64,000 nt of DNA from Rehmannia glutinosa (GCA_016081115.2 CM071930.1:41825335-41889334); one strand, 5' to 3'. Counted from the first letter of the stretch, positions 21,545 to 35,039 are shown. Numbers and translations: made by a program. Notes: generated by a model not told the origin, from the sequence alone.

Positions 21545-23360
21545 CATTATAATTTTTTTGGAATAAATGTGAAATATTACTAAAAACGAAAAATGTAGTG
21601 CATCGCTTACAAGCCAAGCAACTAACTTTAAAATATGGGTCTCGTTAAAACCTATCAAAGTAAAACCCAATGGAAAAACCTTTGATAGGAAAAAGAGTAC
21701 CCCATAAAAAGAACAACAAAGATAACTTAAAATCGCAATCTAAATGATGGGCGTCTATTTCTAGAGGATTTTCGAATGACATTGTTATGTGTTTTTCTTA
21801 CACGTGCTTGAGTATCATCCTAATGGTTTGATGTATCTTGTAGAATATCCGTCCAGGATCTTCGTGCCACAATTGCCAAAGACTTCATAGCTTCCGGCTG
21901 ACTCACATGAGTGAAAGACAATCGGAGTAGTTGATGAGTCGCCTAACTTGGTCTTTAAAGCTTCCAATTTGTCTTCATCAACTTGATCGTATTCATCCGC
22001 CATATCGACCAACGTTTCCGTGCAACAACAACCATAGCCTTGAACCTCTGGGGAAGGATCATTGGAACTAAAGACATAATCATTAAGAGGAAGGTCATTA
22101 GAAACCCTTTTCATTGCACATTGCAAATTAGCTTGTCCCCTGTTCATCCAAATTTGTTGCAATCACCGAATCCTCGATAACCATTACGGAAACATGTTGT
22201 TGCGGTTGATAAAGAACCATGGCTCTGTCTGTGTTGCTAGTATTATCTTCCGAAGCCATAGTTCGATTCTCATTATCAGATTTGTTCTTCAAATTCGTAT
22301 TATCACATGCCACATCATCTGAATCAACACCCAAAACATCAAAAGAATTCTTAGTATGAATACGTGACGAAGAAGGTTAACACTCTTTAACACGACCTTG
22401 TCATATTGCTACTTGCACCCAAGTTTTAGATTCAACCGTCTTGCCCTTAGTAGCCGGAACAAGATCCCGAACGGTAGAACATCCACGAACTGGACTTTTT
22501 TCCTTGCGCCTGATGTCATCCTTCTGTTGTACCTCTTTAGATTTGACCTGATGACAGTTTTTGATATGATGCCCAACTATGCGATAGTTGCCACAAAATT
22601 CCGGCAAATTTTCATACCTCAGTGAAACAAAAGAACAGTGTCCTACCCGTTCCACCATAACAAACTCCTTAAGAGGATTATTTAAATCAAGTTCAACTAA
22701 AACGCGAACAAAATGCCCACCTCACCAGACAACGAACGTCCATCAATTTGGATAGGAGTACCAATCACGCTAGCAATCTTCGTGATCAAAGAATGATGCC
22801 AATATTCAATACTTAATTCATAAATATGTACCCAAACTTGTGCCACCGAAGTATTAATATGATAAGGATTGAAATTCGGAATCTAGTTAGTGATACGAAT
22901 AGTACTTGGATTCAAGTTCCATGAAGCTTTAGTAAATACACGATTACGATTATCCAAATTCGTGAACTCGTAAACTAAAATATCCTCTCCCAAAAGGAAC
23001 CAAACGCCAACTATTCCCAAACCACGATCAACTTGGACTTGAGAGCTTCCAATGAAAACAGTTTAGCACCCTTTGGTTGCAACAATCGCCCTATCAAAGA
23101 GTTACATAGTTTTGTTGTACGTTGAAGATAAATGTCCTCATCCATCATAATGTAAAAAGGAATCTCCTTCTTAACTGGACGTGAATCACTTCCGGGCTTA
23201 AGTGTTTCCGCAAAAGTTGGAATCTTGAATGCATGTGGTGAATCTAAAGATCTTGAACCAATAAAAATAGGTTTCTCATGGGTTACCTGAGAATCCAAGT
23301 AAGTACCAGGGTTTGCCAAAGAATCCATAAGTTTTGAAGTGTTAATCCAAACCAGAATTG
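21545..23360 (-). mobile_element. L1-type LINE with ORF1 but no ORF2
   Basis: Minus-strand pieces from 23330 down encode a plant LINE ORF1 protein. The N-terminus MDSLANPGTY is followed by a DUF4283-like region (about 23100-22700), a zinc knuckle reading CGNYRIVGHHIKNC near 22590-22550, and an acidic Asp/Asn/Ser-rich C-terminal part ending at 21815. Several frameshifts split it. Below 21815 the minus strand has a LINE-like 3' region (GGTTTTTCCATTGGGTTTT, GGTTTTAACGAGACC) and an A-rich end at about 21550. The endonuclease and reverse transcriptase of ORF2, which should lie between ORF1 and the 3' end, are missing, so the element has a large internal deletion. Confidence 0.7.
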
Positions 23361-23591
23361 TTAAGTGGGGCATGCAATCCTTTGTGGCCAGAAGAATTCA
23401 AGGATAGCTTTGCCTTTTTCATTCGTAATGACTCTTTCAGAACGATGTAGATGGCTCCATTCCCTTCTTGTGAGTTGATGGTTGTGTTCCATAATATGCT
23501 GAACTACCTCATAAAGCCCGTCTCCATTTAACTTTACTCTCATTGAAGCTTTACATCCGGTGCGTGTAACATTAGCCTTTTTCTTTTCGGC
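23361..23591 (-). pseudogene. FAR1/FHY3-type DNA-binding domain fragment
   Basis: One open minus-strand frame of about 76 codons shows RTGCKASMRVKLNGDGLYEV then HIMEHNHQLTRREW and SHLHRSER. This is the C-terminal half of the FAR1 WRKY-GCM1-type zinc-binding domain (GCKA..EHNH..L). It is followed by unrelated residues and a stop at 23361, where the LINE begins. Upstream on the minus strand (to about 23850) the first half of the domain is not readable. FAR1-family proteins derive from MULE transposases, so this may be a transposase relic or a host FRS gene piece; the short remnant cannot decide. Confidence 0.75.
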
Positions 23592-24889
23592 TGTAGACTC
23601 AAAACTTGTGAAAAGAATTTAATTGAAATTGTTATAAATTGTGTCCACAATAATTTTTGTTTAAGATGCATAAAAGAATCCATCACCTTGCGAAAGGCAT
23701 AATCCATTATGTTACTGCCAAATGTATCTCTTGGGAAAAGAAAAACAAGACAATGATTCATTCTAATGACAAATAGTATGCTTTGAGCTAATTCTAGATA
23801 TGCTTCGCTAAAGGATAATGAAGCTTGGAAATTACATTTGGAAATCACATGACAAAAAACTTAAGACATCCTTCAGAATAAAATTTAGATTCTTTACGAA
23901 ATAATGAAGTAAGTCCATGAAAGTACTTGTAAGTATATAAATTTGTTGCACCAATCCAAGTTGCATTGAGCATTCTCTTGCTTTATATTAAAATTTATCA
24001 TTGTCCTGCCATGAATTTGATAATCATTTTGCATATTTGATTTTGATAATTTGAAAAGTTCTCCATCTTCTCTTCAAATTTGGACTATACTAACGTTTTT
24101 GCTAGCTACTAAATACATTTTTTTCATTCCTCAAATACTACTCAATACCAACTATGTCCAATCAAAAACTATCAAGTTTCTTACTATAAAACAACAAAGT
24201 CATGAAAACAAAAACTCAATAGAAGATATTTCTAATTTCTAATTACAAAAGTTTGTTTGCCTCAAATACAAAACACCAAGATGCCACGCAAAATTCCACA
24301 GCCAAGACAACTTTTTACCCGCAAATAGTGACCAGAATAACAAAATATACAAGCCCACATGGAAAATGTTCATTTTCACACACAAATATATCGAAAGCAA
24401 CAAATAACCTTTATAACTCTCAAACATCAATCGGATCTAAACTCAGAAATATGTACACTATATTAAATAAATTAAACACAAGGTTAGAAAAACACCCGTG
24501 TTGCAAAGAAGAAGCGAGGATCTTTCTAAATACTTGAGCTCCTTAGAGTTCCATCAAATAAAAATCCAATCTGTTGAGTAACCTCAAAAATAGAAAAATA
24601 AAAAAAAAAGCCAGAAAGAAAAATGTCTTAATATACTTCTCTGACATCTCATCTAACGATCTTATATCAAGCTATTAATGAAGAATACCCTCAATTCCAC
24701 CAAATCCCCAAAAAAATTATGACCCCACTTGTGAATTGTAAAAAGTTAAAAAGAAATAAATAGTATATGACCTTGATCATGAAACAACATTTCCACAAGA
24801 TAATTGGCATTACATTGTATTCACATACTTGAAACCAAATATTTGAGACAATGAAAAAGGAAAAAAGAAATAAAAGCAAAGTTTGTAGA
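23592..24889. other. Intergenic AT-rich, no gene recognised
   Basis: Short frames only, none resembling a family. The 3' LTR expected for the minus-strand Copia element at 24900-29959 should fall here, but no TTCCAACA-type LTR edge or LTR homology was found. Confidence 0.45.
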
Positions 24890-24899
24890 CCTTGGCCTT

Positions 24900-27800
24900 G
24901 CAGAATTCACAACAACCGAAATAACCCATTCGATTAACTGTCTAATGGTATTGTGTCTCCGACGTATATGTCTGACTTACCATTATACATACTATTTTGT
25001 GCCCTTCCAATCTTTGATTGACTATCATAGTGTATCATCACAAAGTACACGGGCTTATTCCAACAAGGAATATCCTCTAAGAAGTTTCTAAGCCATTCTG
25101 CTTCTCTCCGACTTTATCTAAAGCAATGAACTCGGATTCCATAGTGGATCGAGCTATACACGTCTCTTAGAAGACTTCCACGACACCGCTCCTCCACCTA
25201 TTGCGAAAAACAAATCCACTTGTGGACTTGGAGTCTTTTGTGTCTGATATCCAATTGGCATCACAGTATCCTTCTAATATTGCTGGATATCTCGTATAAA
25301 GTATTCCATAGTTCATGGTATACTTTAAAAATCTAAGTACCCTTGTCACGGCTTTCCAGTGATCCGTACTTGGGTTACTTGTGAACCTACTTAGTTTACT
25401 CATCGAATATGCAATGTCCGGACGTGTACAATTCGTTAAGTACATCGGGATCGCCAATTACCCTTGCATATTCCAGCTGAGAAACTGGTTCGCCTCTATT
25501 CTTGGCCAAGTGTAGACTTAGATCTACAGGTGTCTTAGCCGGAGGACTATCAAAAGCATTAAACTTTCTAAGTATGCTTTCGACATAATGGGATTAAGAC
25601 AAGATAATTCCATCTGAAGTTCTAGAGATTTTAATCCCTAATATAACATCAGATAATCCCATATCTTTCATGTTAAAGTTCTTCTTTAACATGTTCTTAG
25701 TATTCATGATTAAATCATGACTACTACCCATAATCAACATATCATCTACATAAAGGCATACTATGACGTAATCATTTGTAGTACCTTTAATGTAGACACA
25801 ATTTTCACATTCATTAATCTTGAAACCGTTTGACTTCATAGTTGAGTCAAACTTTTCATGCCATTGCTTAGGTGCTTGTTTTAGTCCATAAAGTGACTTA
25901 ACAAGTTTACACACCTTTCGCTCTTGACCGGGTGCAATGTACCCCTGGGGTTGTTCCATATAAATCTCTTTTTCAAATTCACCATTCAAGAAGGCAGTCT
26001 TAATATCCATTTGATGTATCTCAAGGTTATGCAAAGCTGCAATAGCAATGAGAACATGAATGGACGTAATCCTCATGACAGGAGAATATATATCGAAGAA
26101 GTCATATCCCTCCTTTTGTCTAAACCCTTTAGCTACCAAACGGGCTTTATACTTGTTAATAGATCCATCTGCTTTATACTTCCTTTTAAGGATCCACTTG
26201 CATCCCAAAGGTTTGCAACCCGGTGGGAGATCAACTAACTCCCAAGTGTGATTTTGCATGATGGAATCTATCTCATTATTGATAGCTTCTTTCCAGAGAG
26301 GAGCTTCTGGACTAGACAATTCTTCTTGAATAGTTAAGGTTCATTTTCTAACATATAAGTTTGAAAATCAGACCAAAAGACTTAGCTACTTTTGTCCTTT
26401 TACGCGTCTTTGGTTCCTCTTCATCATCACTTTGAGGTAACCTTGCAGTATCATAAGTTCGTTTACTCGAACTTTCTTCTTTCCATTCTTTGTTCGGAAA
26501 GATATTCTCGAAGAATACAACATTCCTTGATTCCATGATCAGACCTTCATTTATATCAGGAATAGCTGACTTGTGCACTAAAAAACGTATGCACTACTAT
26601 TGTTAGCATATCCAATGAAAGCACAATCGATCGTCTTCGGACTGATTCTAACTTGTTTCAGCTTAGGTACTTCGACTTTAGACAAACACCCCCACACTTT
26701 GAGGTATTTATATGACGGTTTACGTCCCTTCCATAACTCATATGGAGTTTTATTTTTACCTTTGTGTGAGATCTTATTAAGAATGTAGTATGCAGAAAGT
26801 ATGGCTTTCCCCCACAAGTTTTGGGGTAAGCCAGAACTTATCAAAATCGCATTCATCATCTCCTTAAGAGTACGATTTTTGCGTTTTGCAACTCCATTTG
26901 ATTGAGGTGAGTAGGGAGCAGTCGTTTGATGAATTATACCCACTTCCGAGCAAACATTCTTCAAACGGAGCAACATACTCTCTGCCTCTATCACTTCGAA
27001 TCATCTTAATTTTCAAATTAAACTGATTTTCAACTTCATTCTTATAAGTTTTAAAAGCTACTAAAGCTTCATCTTTGCTTTTCAAAAGATATACATAGCA
27101 ATATCTTGTGCAATCGTCTATAAACGTTATGAAGTACTTTTTCCCACCTCGAGTTTGCATAAGTTTTAAATCACACACATCTGTATGAATTAACTCGAGT
27201 AGTTTGGTACTTCTCGTTACCGAATGAAATGGTGTTTTGGCCAACTTCGCTTCAACACAAATTTCACATTTGTCTTGTGAATCAGGTTTTAAACGTAGGT
27301 ATTAATTCCAGATTCACTAACCTTTTAATTGTGTTGAAGTTTACGTGTCCTAATCTATCATGCCATAAATTAGAACAATCCAACAAGTAAACAGAAGTAA
27401 CATTTTTATTCTTCGCCTCTTGGCGGAAAACAGACATTACAGACATCTTGAATAGGCCCTTATCAAGGTAGCCCTTACAAAGAAACTGACCATTCTTGGT
27501 CATTACAAACTTATCGGACTCAAACACTAGTCTAAACCTGGCCTTACTTAGCAAAGGATCGGAAACCAAATTCTTGCGGATGTCCGGGACATGCAAAGAC
27601 ATCTACAAGCATAAGCTCCTTTCCTAAGTCATCTTGAGCACAACCTTCTCAAGCCCCACGATGTTGGAAGTCGAAGAATTACCCATGAAAAGCTTCCATC
27701 CATTTATCGGAGTGTAGGAGGAGAACATATCCTTGTCGGCACAAATGTGACGAGTAGCCCCGATATCTATCCACCACTCCATTGAGTTACCCACCATATT

Positions 27801-28699
27801 GGCTTCAAATACAACGGTGGTGAGATCGAGCTCCGACATGTCGATTGGAACCGACTTGTCCTCCATCATATTGGCTTGTTGGTTGCCACCTTGATTGCCC
27901 TTTTTAGGGTGTCGGCAATCGTTAGCCATGTGGTTCCGTTTTGCCACGATTGTAGCATTTCCCTTGAACTTTTTGGCTTTTCCTTTTTCTTTCCCTGAGT
28001 GCTTGCGTTTCTTACTAGTGCTCGATTCAAAGAAGATTGGCCTTAGCCCCCATTCCAGACTAACCGGATTTCACCACTCTTTTTGGTTTTCTTGTTCGAT
28101 CCAAAGGCCGAACAATCGATCCTCAAGCCCCATCTCTTTTCCCTTGTGCTTGAGGTAATTTTTGAAATCCTTCCACAATGGCGGCAACTTTTCGATTATT
28201 GCAGCCACTTGAAAGGATTCATTCAAAATCATCCCTTCAGACACTAAGTCGTGAAGTATGATTTGAATCTCCTAAACTTGGCTGATCACCGTCTTGGTGT
28301 CAACCATCTTGTACTCGAGGAATTTGCCGACAACAAATTTCTTTGTGCAGGCATCCTCCATCTTGTACTTCTTTTCCAAAGAATCCCACAATTCCTTGGA
28401 CGTCTTGAATGTGCTATAGACGTTGTAGAAGGTGTCTTCTAGCCCATTCAAGACGTAGTTGCGACACAAATAATCGTTGTTATGCCAAGAATCCAGATCA
28501 ATTCTCTGGTTTTTGTCGATTTCTTCACCGCCTACGGAGGGGGGAACGTCTTTCAGAAAATGGGACAACCCCATGGTTGTAAGGTAAACAACATCTTCTG
28601 TTGCCAACGTTTGAAGTCGGCGCCGGAGAACTTGGGCGGCTTTTCGCCATGGGCGGGAGTAGCAGCCATCGGTGTGAACGAGATTGATGTTGATGCCAT
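24900..28699 (-). pseudogene. Copia gag-pol polyprotein (Tnt1-like, frameshifted)
   Basis: The gag ATG is at 28699, 36 bp inside the LTR. A UBN2-type gag region follows (CRNYVLNGLED, KYKMEDACTKKFVVGKFLEY) at about 28600-28270. The zinc knuckle is decayed near 27935 (HMANDC survives). The protease motif is IDIGATRHIC, with Asp at 27765-27767 and the usual DTG as DIG. Integrase pre-domain LWHDRLGHVNF lies near 27380. The integrase core is split at about 26990, with RSDRGREY and HQTTAPYSPQSNGVAKRKNR on either side. Reverse transcriptase occupies 25594-26319 with YVDDMLIMG (YVDD at 25741-25752). RNase H is at 25167-25457 and then continues degraded to about 24900 (RRRHNTIRQL). Stops and frameshifts are present throughout. 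Confidence 0.88.
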
Positions 28700-28734
28700 C
28701 GTCTTCAACAGAAATGAATTTTTCGTCTTGCGAT

Positions 28735-29959
28735 TGTTAGGAAAAAATGTATGGTTTCTGTTTTGGAAATGGCTAAGTGTTGGAGTGTATAGGCTTTAGT
28801 CGAGGCCTGAATTGGATTCGATCTCCCGCAAGACAAAAATGCCCGTATACAAGTGCTAACGGTTCCGGCGTACGTCCCTAAGATACAATGACTATTTTAG
28901 TTTCGAGTTTACAACACTTGCAAACCCGAAACACAGCGAACAACAGAAGTGTTTCTGACTTTCAAGCTCTGAATGGAATGTATGACAATATGCTCGAATG
29001 CAATATGACCGGTTAATTATCTGATTTTTTTTTTTCGTATCGCCATCCGCAGGGTCGAGTATTATAGGCACCAGGTGCCCGTGCGGAAAGAACACATATT
29101 TTGGCTCGAAAAGATAGGTTTTAAACAAACAGACGATCTGTTTTGCACTTCGATCGACGCGACCTGGTGCGGCCCGTGCGCCGCTTTGCCGTGCGTGGAT
29201 GCGAACCAAAATGGCAAATCTACGGCTTGACGCATTACACAAAAATCTAAACATGTTCCAAAATTACAAAAAAGAAAACCCTAGGATTGATTATGTCATA
29301 AAGTTAAGGGGATAACTCATAACCTCGTCTATAAATATCGAGAGGTTTTTTGAAATGCTTTTGCTTATGGAAAATGTAAGGCGCAATCAAACCTCAACTT
29401 TTTTTTGCAATTTTCAAAAACCTCGGACTTTTTTGTAATTAGCTCGAACCCGAGTTTTTTTTTTTGTAATTATCCCTTTATTTTTAAACAGATTTAAGAA
29501 CTAAGTTTATTATTTATCATAATTGTTAAATAATAACACACGGAGTTTTGGAGAAGCGATCGGCCGTGCGTGTGTGCTTTGAACTAAACCCACAAGCACG
29601 TAGGTACTCACCCTTTAAAAACTTGGGTGTCCCCAAGGGCCCAACCCATAAGTCCAACTTGGGATAAAAATAGTGTGCAAACTTTGCCTCTTTATCCTAT
29701 GTGCGATGGAGCATTTCTCCTTCCCCACATTTTCCATTTTCCATTTTCCATACCATTTACTTATATTAAGTGGCTAACTTCTAGCATTAATTTCTCATTC
29801 ACCCGAAATCGGTTTTGAGAAATTCCAAATGCTATTTTCATCTACTTGTCTTAGTAGAATTTTTAGAAATAATTTAATTCCATTTTTCACAATGGAAATC
29901 ACTTAATTATTTGGTCCAAATCGGGTCAACACCCATATTTCAAAGACCAAATTCCAACA
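28735..29959 (-). repeat. 5' LTR of the minus-strand Copia element
   Basis: On the minus strand it begins TGTTGGAATTTGG (29959) and ends CCTAACA (28735). It is homologous along its length to the solo LTR at 59069-60065. Shared blocks include GATTTCGGGTGA, GAGAAATTAATGC, GGGCCCTTGGGG, TGTGGGTTT and TTGTATCTTAG. A minus-strand open frame at 28892-29254 inside it is incidental. Confidence 0.85.
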
Positions 29960-30624
29960 GAATTTCGATCTTTGTCTACGTCGATTGCATACGATCAAGT
30001 TCTTTCTTCCATGAACTCTCAATTACGTGAGCTTTCCCTACCCTCTTATGATTATGGTTTTGTATTTCATTCAATTGCATCTTTATCCTAAACCTAATAT
30101 GACTAGTTATTCCATCTACAAATGATTAATTAATTTTCAAATCAACAAAGTGGCTAATTAGCAATCCAGGCTGTGGTCCTTCCTATAGAGACTTCACATT
30201 TTGAATTAAAAATTATATTAATAGCATGGCCGCTCATCATATTCCGTGTGAGCATCTATAGGTTAAAATTCTAAAGAAAAGGTCATCAACCAAAGCTATT
30301 GTTTAACAATGTCCAAAGTTCTTTTCCCCCAAAAAAAAAACATTCCAAAGTTAGTACTAACTACTAAGTATGAAAAATCGAAAAAAAGCTTTTACATCTC
30401 TACTACGATTGCCTCAATCCATTAAAGTGACCTAAATATTAGTTGTGGTCGAAAGATGAAAAGATTTCAAACACTCCTTAAATTACCCTCAAAGCCTTGA
30501 CTTAGCCTAATGCATTTTAATTACATCACCCTGTTGAAGAGGCCATTGCACAAAAGAGATTTGAGTTGTGCCTTTTGCTCACTGTTGTACATTTTTCTAT
30601 TGCTTTAATCAAGGCTATGAAGAA
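29960..30624. other. Intergenic, no gene recognised
   Basis: AT-rich DNA between the Copia LTR and the (TA)n tract that precedes element E1. No coding or repeat signal could be assigned. Confidence 0.4.
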
Positions 30625-30651
30625 TTATATATATATATATATATATATATA
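30625..30651. repeat. (TA)n tract at the left end of E1
   Basis: A pure TA dinucleotide run ending exactly where the E1 terminus GGATTTGTTC begins. Confidence 0.9.
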
Positions 30652-31330
30652 GGATTTGTTCAAATGAGACAACCCTCCCTAGGTGAGACAATGCGTATTC
30701 ATCTTACCCATTGACCTTAAAAAATGAAGGGATGTGATTAATTCATTTCTTTTAATTATATCCTAATTTCCGATTTTAAGGGTAAGGTTGTAATTTTGTA
30801 ATTCAAATTAGTGGTCCCCGCAGTTTTATGGGCCGAGATTGAAACTCACGGATTTCGTGAATTTTTGGAAGCAGTTTTTTTTTTCAAATAATACATATTT
30901 AGTTGTTTTGTTGGCACTGTTTTACGAAAACAAGACATAATTGAATATAGCATACTGCATATTTCGTTATTCTACACTGCATAAATATGTTCAATGTAAT
31001 GTATATTTAGTTATGAAAATTAATGAGATGTTGCTTTTGGAAATTATAAAAATGGAATGTTACATAATGTACTGCATATTTAGTTATTCCACACTGCATA
31101 GATAGTTTTTAGAGATTGAATAGTTAGTTGATTTTGTTGCATAGTTTATGACGTCTTGCATAGTTGGGTATACTGTACTACATATTAGTTTTTTTTACGC
31201 TGCATAGATAGTTTGCATATAATGCATATTTAGTTGATTTTTGTTGCATATTTTCAAATATGTAATATCCTACAGATCTATGCATCGTTTCATAAGTATC
31301 TATACATCATTCCATAAGTATCTATGCATC

Positions 31331-32933
31331 TGTTGGGAAATTATTTTTAGATTTTGATGAATGCCATGTAAACTTAGAATAGAAAGTTGGCACTCCATTT
31401 TTGTTGTAAATTGCATTGTAATAGATAGGGCTGGTCGAGCTGAGTCAAGTCAGCTATGCCTGAACATGCAAGAAGACAACTAGAGACTAGAAGGAAGACT
31501 CACTTTGCAAGGCAAATGAGTGTGGCAAGGAAGAGAAGACAGAACTCGATCAAGGTGCAGGTGAGATACAACAGGGTGAAGTATCGACAAGTCAACTCAA
31601 AACAAATGTCTCGAGGTTGAAATGACAAGAGTCATCCATGATTGGAAGTCGACTCGAGTCAATCGGGAAGTTAAGAAAATGCAATCAAGACGAGATAATC
31701 GAAAGAGATCCGTTGCAAGAAGTCAAGAGAATTACTTAAACAAGTAATACCTCCATATCGCCTATCTTGAAGTGCTCACCCCAGAGGCGTGCAAAAGGAA
31801 TAAACCAATGGGAAGCACCGCACTGTGTGTCGAACTCGAAAAGTCAAGAATCATTCATACGAGGAAGTGGCAATTCTAAGGATCGCAACAAGACAAGCCA
31901 ACGACCACAAGTGTCTTTTAAAAATAAGCCTATCTCTTCAACGGGCAAATTTTTAAAAGATCACTATAAAAGGCCGAGAATCACTACGAGAGAAGGGAAC
32001 TCAACCACGAACATTCAAGCTAACATTCGAATCAGAACCAAAAATATTCTCAAGTCATTCAAGATCAATCCTCAAGCCTACATTACGAAGGAAATCAATC
32101 CAACACTCACCATTGTGAAGGAAAGACAACTTCTATCAGTTGAAGAGGAAAATATTTGAAGAATTAAGGGTTCTACATTCCACAGAGGATCAAATCCAAG
32201 AAGATTCTTGAATTAAGGGAAAATATTTGAAAATATTTGAATAATTAAGTCATTCAAGAGTTGAACTAGTCTCGAGTTTTTGGAGGGCTTCGTGATCAAA
32301 TCCAAGAAGCTTGAGCAAGTGGGTTGTAGTAGCAAGGCAACCGCCTGCCTGTGAAGAAGCTAAGTCGCACGAGAAGCCACCGTGTGACCAAGGCATCTCC
32401 GCATCGAGTCCCAAAGGATCAAGTCACTTGTGTGATCAAGACTTGTATCTGGATCGTTAACCACTCGTATATTGATCAATACTTAGTGGATTCCTCCAGG
32501 AGTTGGAGAAGAGAGGAGTAGAAGAATTACCCCATCTTCGAACCTCTATAAAAACTTATTGTGTCATTTACATTTCAATACTTTATTTTCTCGCATATTA
32601 CTTTTATATCTCACGATAAATTTGCTATCCAATTGATAATCAACCAAGTGCTAAAACCAAATATTAAAACAAACTTAACCAAAGTCAAGGGTGTTAAGTC
32701 TTTGTGAAAATATATCACAATCGAGTTAAGTCTTTAGTCAAAACAATGAGTTATTCTATCAACAAATCGATGAGTCTGTTGAGTGACTAACTCGTTGATT
32801 AACTAACTTAGCTGTCCATCAAGGACTCACCGTGAAATATTAACTCAACGTTTTAAAAGGACTAAATCGAAAAGTTGGTAAGGTTTATTCAACCCCCTTC
32901 TAAACCCTACACTCACACCCCTTGGGACCTACA
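31331..32933 (+). repeat. 5' LTR of the Sirevirus-like element
   Basis: Begins TGTTGGGAAATTATTT and ends GGGACCTACA. A CTATAAAAAC box lies at about 32548. The last 341 bp match 44056-44404. An open frame at 31767-32159 within it looks incidental. Confidence 0.8.
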
Positions 32934-33062
32934 AGTGGTATCGTGAGCGGTTGGTTCATTGAGCCTTCCGCATGACCGTCACCGAACTAGATCTCCAAAA
33001 TTTTCAAAGCTTGTTTTAGTACTTAATCTTTCAAAACTTTTTTATTCAAAAAAGTTATTATC

Positions 33063-34620
33063 ATGGAAGCAAATTTGACACGCATCCCTATGTTCACAAT
33101 TGAAGAATTTGATGATTGGAAAATTCATATGCGAGGCTCATCTATCAAAGATTACACGATGAGATGTGGATAGTGATAGAAGATGGGCCACTCCAAATCT
33201 TAAAGTGAACACAATGCAAGAAGAGCTGCTGCACTGAAGGAGAAGAGGATGTCGCTCCCGGCACCGGCGATGGTTGAAAAACCAAGAGCTGAATGGACAA
33301 ATGATGACAGAAAAGATATAACTTGGACAATGTGGCTAAGGACATTCTTTACAAAACTTTGGACAAAGCCATGTTCAAAAAGTCAAATCATGCAAAACGG
33401 CAAGAGAAATCAGGGACAAGCTAACCTTGATTTGCGAAGGCTCAGAGCAAATCAAAGAAAATAAACTATCTATTGTTGTACAAAAATTTGAAAACTTTAA
33501 GATGCTTGCAGGAGAAACCTTGGATCAGCTGGATGCTCGGTTCACAGAAATTACCAATGAACTGTCTGGCACTTGAAATGAATATACACATAAAGAAATG
33601 TGTATGAAGATTCTAAGAAGTCTCCCAACTGAGTGGGATATGAAAGTTATGGTCATGAGACATTCCATGGACCTATAAAAAACATCCAACCATGAGCTAT
33701 TCTCAGATATCAAAGCCTACGAATTTGAGCTGAGAAGAAAAGACCAAGAGGAGACAGCTGTGCCCAAAACAGCTGCTCTAATTGTTAAGGATGGCAAGAG
33801 AGCTGAGGTCAAAGAAGTCATTGACCAAGAGGAAATCAGACCGATGGTTAAAAGGTTTAACAAGTTCTTCAATAAGAATTACAAAAGAAGCAAAGGTGAA
33901 TCCTCCAGAAGACACTCAGCTCCCTCCAAGTCAAGGGAAGAAAGAACACCCAAGAGAGCAGAGCATCAAAAAATTGAATATCCAAGAGCAGACAATCCAA
34001 GGATGGAAAGAACTGATCAAAAAGTTGAAAATCTATCTTTGAACCGCATGCAACCCGGCCACTATTCCATTGAATGCCCATATCCTGTAGTCAACAAATA
34101 CAGGAATGAAGAGGAAAGAAAAGTCTTCATGGAAAGAAGACAGAAAAGAGAAAGGAAATGTTGGCAGCAGATCACTGTTGATCTGAAGTCAAAAGACACA
34201 AAGCAGACTCGGAGAGTAGTGAAGCGACTACTCAAGTGACTCAAGAAGAAGCCTTGATCCGTCTAATGGCTAAAGAACAAAACCAACCTGACCAAGAAGA
34301 TGAGGTACACTCTAACTCATCACACTCAAATACTAGTGATAGTGATCAGTGACACACACACTTCATCACCCACTCCATCTTTATGATTCATTAGGCAAAA
34401 TGATGAAAGATTTTGAATACATTAAATCCTCACACACACTACTAAATGAGGAAAACAACCTACTCAAGAGCCAATACTCACAAATGACTAAGGAGCCGAG
34501 TACTCTAAGTCAAATAGTCGATGAGAATAAAAGTCTAAAGGCTGAAAATGCTAAGTTAATAGCAGAGATAATCGCTATAGAAAAGAGGGAGAATGACCTC
34601 AAAATGTGATAGCCTCATTC
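33063..34620 (+). pseudogene. Sirevirus gag (broken)
   Basis: Gag begins at the ATG at 33063 and is interrupted by several stops and frameshifts. A UBN2-type domain is readable at about 33390-33720 (REIRDKLTLICEGSEQ, NKLSIVVQKFENFKMLAGET, KILRSLPTEWDMKVM). Next comes a Lys/Arg-rich segment (33760-34239) holding a decayed zinc knuckle (MQPGHYSIECPYP, about 34048-34086; the leading cysteines are lost). A coiled-coil segment follows at 34349-34609 (LLNEENNLLKSQ, KSLKAENAKLIAEI). That layout matches Sirevirus gag proteins. Confidence 0.75.
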
Positions 34621-35039
34621 ACTAAGGCATCCAAATCATTGGATGATCTTATTATGAGTCAAAGAGAATGTGGAGACAAGACAAAGCTTAGGATTTAATT
34701 CCTCTATGCTATGTCAAGTTCCAAAAGTGATTTTGGAAAAGGGATCTTCAAGCAATGAAGTATCTCTAAAATCCAAAACTCCAAATGATGCACACACATT
34801 TATTCCAATGCACAATCACAAGCAAACTGGCCTTGGTTATAAAGGAAAAGAAAACAACCAATTGAATATCTTTGAGAGGGCAAATGAGAAGAAATCCACC
34901 GAGTTCCTCAAAGAAACTCCAAACAGAGATACTCAGAAAGAAGAAACAGAGCTACCAAAAGCCCTAAAATTTATAAAAGAAACACATATGATGGGAATAG
35001 TAGAAAATACCCAAGCCAAGCCGATTGGAATAATGTGAA

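Larger units (their letters stand above)
24900..29959 (-). mobile_element. Ty1/Copia element, 5' LTR present, 3' LTR missing
   Basis: A 1225 bp LTR (28735-29959) is followed on the minus strand by gag, protease, integrase, reverse transcriptase and RNase H down to about 24900. There the sequence passes into unrelated AT-rich DNA without a second LTR. The element is therefore 3' truncated. It resembles the plant Tnt1-like / TNT 1-94 class by its gag start and protease. Confidence 0.85.

Noticed and set aside
28892..29254. 120-codon minus-strand frame
   Set aside because: Lies inside the Copia 5' LTR; no resemblance to a protein.
31767..32159. 130-codon plus-strand frame
   Set aside because: Lies wholly inside the Sirevirus 5' LTR and has no family resemblance.
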